A DNA stretch of 64,000 bases, from NCBI RefSeq assembly GCF_009937955.1, contig NZ_AP018439.1:4712001-4776000 (forward strand). The letters are read 5' to 3'. Below the pieces are notes generated by a model. The model saw nothing but the letters and a program-made list of their open reading frames with translations. It made no database searches and was not told where the DNA came from. The position numbers were made by a program, and so were the translations under genes. Shown piece by piece: positions 1 through 6,283 of this stretch. Position 1 is the stretch's first letter. Each line of letters begins with the position of its first letter. Source of the DNA: Undibacterium sp. KW1. Its GTDB lineage: Bacteria; Pseudomonadota; Gammaproteobacteria; Burkholderiales; Burkholderiaceae_D.

Positions 1-263
1 AACCCCTGGTCGTACAGATACTGGCAAAAGATGCGCAAACCATTGCCACTCTTCTCGGCCTCGCTGCCATCTGGATTGATGATGCGCAAACCAAAGTCGG
101 CATCATCAGGATAAGTAGGGCCAAACAACACGCCGTCGCTGCCTATGCCAGTACGAAAATCGCACAGACGCCTGATCTCGTCCGTGCCAATTTCCATGGC
201 AGATGCATCAACAACCAGATAGGCATTGCCGAGTGCCTGGTATTTTGCAAAACTGATTTCCAT
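1..263 (-). CDS. Diaminopimelate epimerase-like protein, N-terminal part (runs off window)
   Basis: The frame is open from an ATG at 263 to the left edge, giving 87 residues that read like the N-terminal half of DapF: KYQALGNAYLVVD near residue 7, GIGSDGVLFGP near 39, and DGSEAEKSGNGLRIF near 65. DapF converts LL- to meso-diaminopimelate for lysine and peptidoglycan synthesis using two catalytic cysteines, the first in a CGNG motif. Here that cysteine is Ser72 (SGNG), and the substrate-binding GND motif reads GNA. The fold is therefore clear but classical epimerase activity is doubtful; a DapF-like paralogue is more likely than the housekeeping enzyme. It lies about 100 bp downstream of the dehydrogenase gene on the same strand. 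A weak GGTGGA precedes the start. Confidence 0.75.
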   Translation of the reverse strand, partial: MEISFAKYQALGNAYLVVDASAMEIGTDEIRRLCDFRTGIGSDGVLFGPTYPDDADFGLRIINPDGSEAEKSGNGLRIFCQYLYDQG

Positions 264-365
264 ACCGGTATCCACCGCTTGTGTCATTAATACAGGCAAC
301 AAAGATACGGTAAACAATGCGCTTGTTCAAGCAGATTAGTGCAGGCGCAACTTTCGCCAAAGCCA

Positions 366-1322
366 TCACGCCATCGTAAACACCAGCCTCGGCATGTTGG
401 CATCCTTGCCCCAGTTCTCTTCCACCGCAGACAAGGGTGCTGTCTCCACCGCGATCTCGAACCCGCCTGGCACGGCAGCATGCAAGACTTCGCCTATCGC
501 TTTGAACAGGCGCTGGGACGGGATGCTGCCTATGCCGCTGCCCATGAGCACGATGGCGGATGAACGCAACACCGCACTTGGCAAATTGATGTCTTCTCCA
601 CTGACCGAACCCACCTGCACAAAGCGCACGGGTACAGCTTCTTTGCCTGCCTTGGCGGCGGCGATGAGCAGCAATTCTGCACTCTGCCCCCACAGGTAAT
701 CGACGACCACATCTACGCCCCCGGCAAACTGCTGTTTGAAGACTTCTTCCATGGCTTGTTTATCATCGCCCAGAGGGATTATCACGTCTGCACCTATGGC
801 TTGCAGTGCCTCCAGCGCCAGTTTGTTGCGGCCCGTGGCAATCACCTTCTTTGCGCCCAGGTACTTTGCAATCTGCACTGCCAGGCGGCCTGCTGAGCCA
901 GTTGCGCCGTTGATCAATACGGTTTCGCCCGCCACCAGTTTTGCCCTCTCCTGCATGGCGGCCCAGGCCGACATGCCAGGGTTGGCAAGGGCTGCCGCCT
1001 TGATATCATCAAGTGCATCTGGCAGGGCTATGCATTGCGCAGCCCTGACTACGGTCTTTTCAGCCATGCTGCCAAAGGGCGCTTGCGGCAGGGCAAAATA
1101 GACGTGGCTGCCATCTTCCAGACGCCCTACGCCATCAATGCCCACCACAAACGGCAGGCTGCCTGCAGAACTATAATGCCTGCCCGAGGCGCGGCTTTTG
1201 ACCACGGGGCTGAGCGCTGCTGCCGTCACCTTGACAATCACCTCGCCGTCACCTGCGACTGGCTCCTTGAAATCACCATAGACGGGTGGCTTGCCTGCTT
1301 CTACTACGATTGCTGCTTTCAT
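366..1322 (-). CDS. Zinc-independent MDR dehydrogenase / quinone oxidoreductase-like
   Basis: This 318-residue protein has the medium-chain dehydrogenase/reductase layout: a GroES-like N-terminal domain (about 1-110) and a Rossmann domain with the nucleotide motif GATGSAGRLAVQIAK near residue 140, typical of NADPH-dependent quinone oxidoreductases. The cysteine and histidine zinc ligands of classical alcohol dehydrogenases are missing, so it should be zinc-free. The substrate cannot be told from sequence. It is transcribed away from a MarR-type regulator, with 102 bp between the two starts, a common arrangement for a detoxifying enzyme controlled by its divergent repressor. The first residues (MKAAIVVEAG) match the usual family start. 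Confidence 0.85.
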   Translation of the reverse strand: MKAAIVVEAGKPPVYGDFKEPVAGDGEVIVKVTAAALSPVVKSRASGRHYSSAGSLPFVVGIDGVGRLEDGSHVYFALPQAPFGSMAEKTVVRAAQCIALPDALDDIKAAALANPGMSAWAAMQERAKLVAGETVLINGATGSAGRLAVQIAKYLGAKKVIATGRNKLALEALQAIGADVIIPLGDDKQAMEEVFKQQFAGGVDVVVDYLWGQSAELLLIAAAKAGKEAVPVRFVQVGSVSGEDINLPSAVLRSSAIVLMGSGIGSIPSQRLFKAIGEVLHAAVPGGFEIAVETAPLSAVEENWGKDANMPRLVFTMA

Positions 1323-1385
1323 ATCTGCTATCCTTTGCTGAAATTATTCAGATTTGGCCAAAATGGATGCCCCGAATATCCGTGC

Positions 1386-1412
1386 ATTATACACATATAT
1401 TGAAATGAGCAA
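1386..1412 (-). promoter_or_regulatory. Candidate promoter of the MDR dehydrogenase, in the divergent MarR intergenic region
   Basis: On the minus strand a perfect -10 hexamer TATAAT (1391 to 1386) is preceded by TTGCTC (1412 to 1407) with a 15-bp spacer. The site lies between the divergent dehydrogenase and MarR genes and overlaps the MarR ribosome binding region, so a MarR dimer bound here could control both genes. Only the -10 box is strong; the spacer is short. Confidence 0.45.
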
Positions 1413-1424
1413 GGACAAGGAAAA

Positions 1425-1877
1425 ATGAAGAAAGAAATTGGCGAACTGCGCGGTGCCCTGATGGATATCACCGGCGTGCTGAACCGCCCGCAGCCGGATG
1501 CCGCCCTCATTGCGGCGGCGGGCATCGATCTTGACCGCGCCCTCTTCCCCTTGCTGGTACGCATAGAACGCCTGGGGCCGATAGGCATAGTCGAGCTGGC
1601 CGAGCTGGTGGGCCGCGACCACAGCACTGTCAGCCGCCAGATCGCCAAGCTCGACAGCCTGGGTCTGGTCAGCCGCTGCCCCAGCCCGCAAGATGGCCGC
1701 GTCAAGGCCGCCGTCATCACCGAACAAGGCCGCGTCATGACAGATGCGCTCGATAGCGCGCGGCAAAAGATCATAGAAAAAATGCTGAGCGACTGGAAGA
1801 AAGAAGACGTGCGCGAACTGGCGCGCTTGCTACGGCATTTTGCGGATGATGCACTGGCCTGGGTGGGGGCTTTGTGA
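1425..1877 (+). CDS. MarR family transcriptional regulator
   Basis: The 150-residue protein has the MarR winged-helix fold: a dimerising N-terminal helix, then LAELVGRDHSTVSRQIAKLDSLGLVSR (the recognition helix carries HSTVSRQIAKL), then a wing PSPQDGRVKAAVITEQGR, and C-terminal helices ending in LARLLRHFADDALAWV. MarR proteins are usually repressors of neighbouring genes and are released by small aromatic or oxidising compounds. The divergent dehydrogenase at 366-1322 is the obvious candidate target. AAGGA at 1411-1415, nine bases before the ATG, supports this start. Confidence 0.9.
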   Translation: MKKEIGELRGALMDITGVLNRPQPDAALIAAAGIDLDRALFPLLVRIERLGPIGIVELAELVGRDHSTVSRQIAKLDSLGLVSRCPSPQDGRVKAAVITEQGRVMTDALDSARQKIIEKMLSDWKKEDVRELARLLRHFADDALAWVGAL

Positions 1878-1946
1878 AGTTGCGATGGCGTTGATCGGGT
1901 TTATGGATAAACACGAAATGTCATTGCCACTGCAGCTGATTAACCA

Positions 1947-2021
1947 GTAGGGTGCGCCGTGCGCACCGTTTGTATTTTCAAATCGCCGGATTTAAAAATT
2001 GGTGCGCACGGCGCACCCTAC
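1947..2021. repeat. Inverted pair of GTAG-headed REP elements (family B)
   Basis: Two copies face each other: GTAG followed by the palindrome GGTGCGC-CGT-GCGCACC at 1947-1967, and its reverse complement at 2001-2021, separated by 33 bp. The same unit recurs throughout the window. Such paired REPs (BIME-like) form cruciforms or RNA hairpins downstream of genes. Confidence 0.85.
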
Positions 2022-2416
2022 TGCGGAACGATACGGCAATAGCAGCGACACACCATAGCGACAAACGCCACTGGCGCGCCAGCCCGGTAGATTCCAGCCT
2101 GCGCTGGAATGACGACTTTAAGTTCAGGGTCTGATTAGCAGCGTAAAGTTTGATGATCCGCCCCCATCGCAACCTCATCCCAGCGCAGGCCGGGATACAT
2201 CTGCGCAAAATCCGTACTCCTGAAATGGCCAAGGATTTTGCAGATTGAATATCTGCCACTTCCAATCTGCTCGCACAAGCGCACATCCTTGACGCCACTT
2301 TAGCATCAAGATAATATCGCGCAACATTTTATCCTGCCGCAGGATAGATAAAAAAATCCAGTACCCTACCCGCATCAAGGCCAGCCAGTGACATCTCTCT
2401 TCCCATGCAAGACCTC
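2022..2416. other. Intergenic region with palindromic repeat, no gene seen
   Basis: No convincing reading frame is present. A perfect inverted repeat, ATTCCAGCCTGCGCTGGAAT, sits at 2091-2110 followed by GACG. It belongs to a repeat type common in proteobacterial intergenic regions. A related diverged half lies near 2176-2197. Confidence 0.6.
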
Positions 2417-3664
2417 TCAAGGCGCCAGCCTTCCCGGCCCCCGGTGAATAAACGTCGCCTCTTTAATCCCCGGCAAACCCAGAAACAAGGCAGTCAAGCG
2501 TGCCAGGCCCAGGCCAAAACCGCCGTGTGGTGGTGCTGCCAGTTTGAATGATTCCAGATAAAACTCCAGGCCCTTGCCTGTCAGCCCTTTCTCGGCAAGC
2601 TGCGCCATCAGGACATCGTATCTGTGTTCGCGTATGGCACCCGTGGTAATTTCTACGCCGCGATACAGCAACTCAAAACTCCGTGTCAGGCGTTCACCTT
2701 CACGCTTATGGTAGAACGGTCTTTGCTTCCATGGCACACGGGTCAGTGCCACCAGCTCGTGGCCCTGCTCTTGCATCATCGCACCGAGTCTTCGCTCTTC
2801 CTCGGCACTCAGTGATTCGTCGCCGGATACACCAAGCAAAGCCTGCGCTTCGGCAAATTCGAGAATATGACAAGCGGCTGGCACTGTCGCTTTGGGGTAA
2901 TGCAAAGCCAGCTCAGGGCCGATTCTGGTGATCACCTGCTGCAAGGCGGCAATGATCATTGCGCACTCAAGTTCTATGATCTCGACTTCGCTTTTAACAC
3001 CTTCGAGTTCCACGTCGAAGGAGATAAACTCAGTCGCGTGGCGCGAAGAAAAACTCGGTTCTGCCCTGAATACTGGCCCAACCTCATAAATCTTGCCCAG
3101 GCCCGCCATGATGGCAATTTGCTTGTAGATCTGCGGTGACTGGGCCAGATAAGCCCGTTCACCAAAGTACTTGACCTCAAACACCTCTGAACCAGATTCA
3201 GACGGCGCGCCCATGAGCTTGGGTGAATGAATGCCAATGAAACCCTGACTCCTCAGATAACTGGTCATCTCCATTTCGATTTCGCTCTGAACGATCAGCG
3301 CCAGCGCCTCTTTGCGATCACGGAAGCGCGCTGCTGGCCATGCCAGCCTGGTGCCAATTTCACTATCGCTGGATATAGGCCACTGTATCGTTGGTGACAG
3401 CAGCTCAATCGACTCTGCCTGTATCTCAAAGCCGCCTGGTGCCTGCGCTGATGAAACGACTATGCCTTCAACTGCCGCATACGCCTGCTGCATCAAGGCC
3501 TTCGCCTGTTCACGCGCCGCGCCCGATGCCACGACCTGCACCTTGCTCGCGCCCGACTGCATAATGACGAATGCCATTTTGCTCTGTATGCGGGTGGTCG
3601 CCACAAAGCCTTCTACTCTTACTTTTTTACCTGCCTGTACTGCGATTTCCTCGAATGTAAACAT
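2417..3664 (-). CDS. Aspartyl-tRNA synthetase, archaeal/non-discriminating type
   Basis: The 415-residue class II synthetase has an N-terminal OB-fold anticodon-binding domain (about 1-110) and a catalytic domain. LAQSPQIYKQ near residue 180 is the Asp-type active-site signature, motif 2 reads FRAEPSFSSRHATEF, and motif 3 reads GGFGLGLARL with the C-terminal RGPGRLAP. It lacks the GAD insertion and is much shorter than the usual bacterial AspRS (about 590 aa). It therefore belongs to the archaeal/eukaryotic-type AspRS group, whose bacterial members charge both tRNA(Asp) and tRNA(Asn), with GatCAB amidating the latter. The conserved Glu of motif 3 (ERL) is Ala here. A leader with Asn codons and a terminator lies directly upstream. 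An AGGAG box lies just before the ATG. Confidence 0.85.
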   Translation of the reverse strand: MFTFEEIAVQAGKKVRVEGFVATTRIQSKMAFVIMQSGASKVQVVASGAAREQAKALMQQAYAAVEGIVVSSAQAPGGFEIQAESIELLSPTIQWPISSDSEIGTRLAWPAARFRDRKEALALIVQSEIEMEMTSYLRSQGFIGIHSPKLMGAPSESGSEVFEVKYFGERAYLAQSPQIYKQIAIMAGLGKIYEVGPVFRAEPSFSSRHATEFISFDVELEGVKSEVEIIELECAMIIAALQQVITRIGPELALHYPKATVPAACHILEFAEAQALLGVSGDESLSAEEERRLGAMMQEQGHELVALTRVPWKQRPFYHKREGERLTRSFELLYRGVEITTGAIREHRYDVLMAQLAEKGLTGKGLEFYLESFKLAAPPHGGFGLGLARLTALFLGLPGIKEATFIHRGPGRLAP

Positions 3665-3720
3665 GTCCTGCTCCTTTGATTGCGGGTTGATAAAAATGCC
3701 GCCTTCGGATTCCGGAAATG

Positions 3721-3747
3721 AAAAAGCCCGGAATCTCCGGGCTTTTT
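3721..3747 (-). terminator. Intrinsic terminator / attenuator hairpin in the AspRS leader
   Basis: Read on the minus strand, the hairpin is AAAAAGCCCGGA - GAT - TCCGGGCTTTTT, a strong GC stem followed by five T residues, ending 57 bases upstream of the AspRS start codon. The symmetric A and T tracts would also let it terminate plus-strand transcription. Its position inside the leader of a synthetase gene, just after an Asn-rich reading frame, makes it a likely attenuator rather than a plain end-of-gene terminator. Confidence 0.8.
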
Positions 3748-3777
3748 GAATCGTGGTGTTCGCTATTTAATCTGATA

Positions 3778-3855
3778 CTAATCAAATACAGCGAAACGAC
3801 TCCAGCCCGGGTTCGAGTTGGAATCATTATTATTAATGCGGGCAACAAGCGACAA
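3778..3855 (-). CDS. Putative Asn-rich leader peptide controlling the AspRS gene
   Basis: This short frame ends at a TAG 30 bases before the terminator hairpin and encodes a C-terminal segment reading INNNDSNSNPGWSRFAVFD, with five Asn codons in eight positions (3834 to 3811). GCCCG at 3843-3839, CCGGGCT at 3810-3804, AGCCCGG at 3743-3737 and CCGGGCT at 3731-3725 can pair as 1:2, 2:3 or 3:4, the standard attenuator arrangement. The start is unresolved: TTG at 3855 has GAGG only two bases upstream, and an ATG at 3936 overlaps a possible -35 box. The Asn run and the pairing segments are seen directly; the control mechanism is inference. Confidence 0.6.
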   Translation of the reverse strand: MSLVARINNNDSNSNPGWSRFAVFD

Positions 3856-3918
3856 AACCTCGCAGCCACAGGCGAAGCTACGCAGGGAGCGTGGCTCCGG
3901 CGTACTTGCTATGCGTGG

Positions 3919-3948
3919 ATACAAAGTAGTTTGCATGATTGTTGTCAA
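3919..3948 (-). promoter_or_regulatory. Candidate promoter for the AspRS leader transcript
   Basis: A consensus -35 TTGACA lies at 3948-3943 on the minus strand, followed after 18 bp by a weak -10, TTGTAT. Transcription from here would start near 3912 and give a leader of about 250 nt covering the Asn-rich frame and the attenuator. Confidence 0.4.
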
Positions 3949-4054
3949 AAAATGGATGGGTGCCAGCGGCACACCGAGAAACTAGGCTATATCAAGATGA
4001 TCCAGGCTGTCAATAGCCAATGCTGATTTACTGCGAGAACTGTACTGACACACC

Positions 4055-5209
4055 CTACTGTCCTGACACACTCTCCAGCACAGCAGCAATACGCCCCGCC
4101 AATGGCTGCTGACCCGGCTCATAGTTGGACAGCACGACCACGGTATAGCCCGCATCGAGATACATGTCGAGCTTGCTATATACCCCCGTGAACTGCCCGC
4201 TGTGTCCCACGACCTTGCCCAGCGGGCCTGTGCTTAATTCGAAACAGTATCCATAGCTGCCCTTGTCTGCACGGCCTGCGCTCTGGTCTTGCCAGAACAA
4301 CTGGCGCGTCGCTGGCTTGAGCAGTTTGCCTGCCTGCAGTGCGTTGGCAAAGCGCAGCAGGTCATGCGTGGTCGAATAAGCCAGGCCATACGGCCCGCCG
4401 CGCAATGGTATGAGGACAGTGTTTTCTTTTCTGCCTGCCATCGCGGCTTGCTTGCCCAGATAACCGGTAGCGAGGTCTTCTACTCCCTCATCCCTGACAT
4501 AATTATCTGTACTGTTCATGCCTGCCGCCATAAACACATGCTGGCGCACATAGTCATAATAATTTTGTCCCGAGACTTTTTCTATGATGACACCAAGTAA
4601 AAACGTGCCCATATTGCTGTACAAATAATTGCTGCCGGGAGCAAACTCCAGCCTCGCTTCACGTGTGAATGGCTTGTAGTCGTCCAGGTTACGCAGCGCG
4701 ACCATCTGCATATACGGGCCGTTGAGAAACGTGCTATTGAAAAGATCGCCCAGGCCCGATGTGTGCGACAGCAACTGGCCTATGGTGATTTTTTTCGACA
4801 CTTCAGGCGACAACCAGCTAGCATCCACATAGTTGCTGACAGTATCTGCATACGACAAACGCCCCGCCTCTGCCAACTGGCCTATGGCCACCGCAGTAAA
4901 CATCTTGCCGACCGAGGCCACATTGAACCTGGTGTCTATCGTGTTAGCGACATGGTAGCGCTTGCTGGCTTCGCCACATGCCGCCTCACTGATGATCTTG
5001 CCGTTTTTTGCGACGAGGTAGGCACCTGAGAATTCATCTTTGGCGCAGGCGGTGTTGAACATGGTTTGCAGTTTATCTTTCAGTGCAGCTTCAGCAGCGG
5101 GCGACAGGACTGCATTTTTATCAGGCATTGCAGCCGTACTGGTTTGCGCAGTTGTAAGAGAAATCAGGAACAAACTCAATATGGCGGGCAGTGCATGGCT
5201 GGTGCGCAT
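4055..5209 (-). CDS. Secreted serine hydrolase of the beta-lactamase / class C-like family
   Basis: The 384-residue protein begins with a signal peptide (MRTSHALPAILSLFLISLTT, cleavage near TSTA) and has the three class C beta-lactamase/DD-peptidase motifs. SxxK is present as SVGK near residue 101, with the catalytic Ser and Lys. YxN is present as YSN near 197. The KTG-equivalent is HSG near 339. These enzymes act in the periplasm on peptidoglycan peptides, D-amino-acid peptides or esters; true beta-lactamase activity cannot be concluded. It is transcribed alone, converging on nothing downstream except the AspRS leader region. No strong Shine-Dalgarno is seen before the ATG. Confidence 0.85.
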   Translation of the reverse strand: MRTSHALPAILSLFLISLTTAQTSTAAMPDKNAVLSPAAEAALKDKLQTMFNTACAKDEFSGAYLVAKNGKIISEAACGEASKRYHVANTIDTRFNVASVGKMFTAVAIGQLAEAGRLSYADTVSNYVDASWLSPEVSKKITIGQLLSHTSGLGDLFNSTFLNGPYMQMVALRNLDDYKPFTREARLEFAPGSNYLYSNMGTFLLGVIIEKVSGQNYYDYVRQHVFMAAGMNSTDNYVRDEGVEDLATGYLGKQAAMAGRKENTVLIPLRGGPYGLAYSTTHDLLRFANALQAGKLLKPATRQLFWQDQSAGRADKGSYGYCFELSTGPLGKVVGHSGQFTGVYSKLDMYLDAGYTVVVLSNYEPGQQPLAGRIAAVLESVSGQ

Positions 5210-5453
5210 TGGTTTCCTTATCGGATGTATGGATGAGGGGCTGGCAAAATTTGTTGACCGCTATTGATAGCGTTGTGGATTTTATATGATTGTATTATTA
5301 AAATAAGCGGAGTTACGGTTCTTTGTATGCAGCCGCATGCAAGCGTCGTGCTGGCAACGGGCACGTCATGCGTAAGATAAGGCTGCATCCATCGCACTTG
5401 CATGGCTTACACCCCCAAGGCAATTTCAGTATCGCTGATAACCGTAGCTAAGC

Positions 5454-5843
5454 TCACTTTGCCGTTTTCCGTAACAATACAAAGGGTACTGCAAAGAATA
5501 TTGCGCATAGCCATTCCACAATGAAAAGCCAGCCTGATTGAATTCCCGCTTCTCCGTCCGCGATGGAAGGGATGCCAGGAATATAACCACAATACAAATA
5601 CACTGCGGCATAAATAAAGAAGACGATAAAACCGATTATGATTTGCGCCATCGACTTGGCAAATTGGGTCACCACTAGCCACATCAGTTGCGGAAAAGCC
5701 ATCACCATTACGCTGGTAAATATTGAATCAAACAATGTCAGGTTGAACGCTACGCTCTCCCATGCCATAAAGAATTTGAATGAGGCAAGCGCAGCGAACA
5801 AAAGTGTGAGTACAGCACCAGGATTTTTCATTTGAATTTTCAA
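5454..5843 (-). CDS. Small integral membrane protein, unknown function
   Basis: This 129-residue protein has about four hydrophobic segments (roughly residues 10-30, 36-60, 63-87 and 104-123) and ends in the basic tail RKTAK, suggesting a cytoplasmic C-terminus. No family was recognised. It lies between the serine hydrolase and a long upstream non-coding region. The ATG at 5843 is followed by MKIQMKN; MKN at residue 5 is an alternative start. Confidence 0.6.
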   Translation of the reverse strand: MKIQMKNPGAVLTLLFAALASFKFFMAWESVAFNLTLFDSIFTSVMVMAFPQLMWLVVTQFAKSMAQIIIGFIVFFIYAAVYLYCGYIPGIPSIADGEAGIQSGWLFIVEWLCAIFFAVPFVLLRKTAK

Positions 5844-6283
5844 GGATAGCTTGACAGAACCGCAATTAGCAGGATTCTACACAGGCAAGTGGCAAGCACC
5901 AAGCTGACTCTTCGTGGAAAACAACTCGTGCCAAATCCAGGTCATCATCTATTTAGGTCTATCTTGCGTCATCATCATACGTAATTTACCAAGTAGATAT
6001 AATCCACTTCACAACCACAATCATTGACTGTGCAGCACGCTTTTGAGCAGCGTGATACGCAAGTCGATGCTTGCTTCATCAAAAACTGCCGATCCATGTA
6101 GCGTGTTTACCCTTTTTGTGACATGCTTCCGCCCCGCTGAGAAAATTTCCTGACCATGGAAAATCGGTAGCTTTCATACCGGCAACTCTATGACATTTGC
6201 GTGACCAAAAATTTCGCTTGCATGTCAAATCGCACCAGATAGTCAAAAAAATGACGCCTAGTCAAGTTTAAGGAGTTGCGAAA
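5844..6283. other. Intergenic region upstream of the propeller-GGDEF gene
   Basis: No gene is visible. The segment separates divergent genes, so it must hold promoters for both. AAGGAG at 6270-6275 is the ribosome binding site of the downstream gene. No clear sigma-70 pair or operator could be singled out by eye. Confidence 0.5.

Noticed and set aside
3781..3850. tRNA-like T-loop (GGGTTCGAGTTGG on the plus strand)
   Set aside because: No acceptor, D or anticodon arms can be formed around it; the sequence is explained as the Asn-rich leader on the other strand.
4289..4600. Open frames on the plus strand across the serine hydrolase gene
   Set aside because: They lie opposite a gene with clear SxxK, YxN and HSG motifs; they are shadows.
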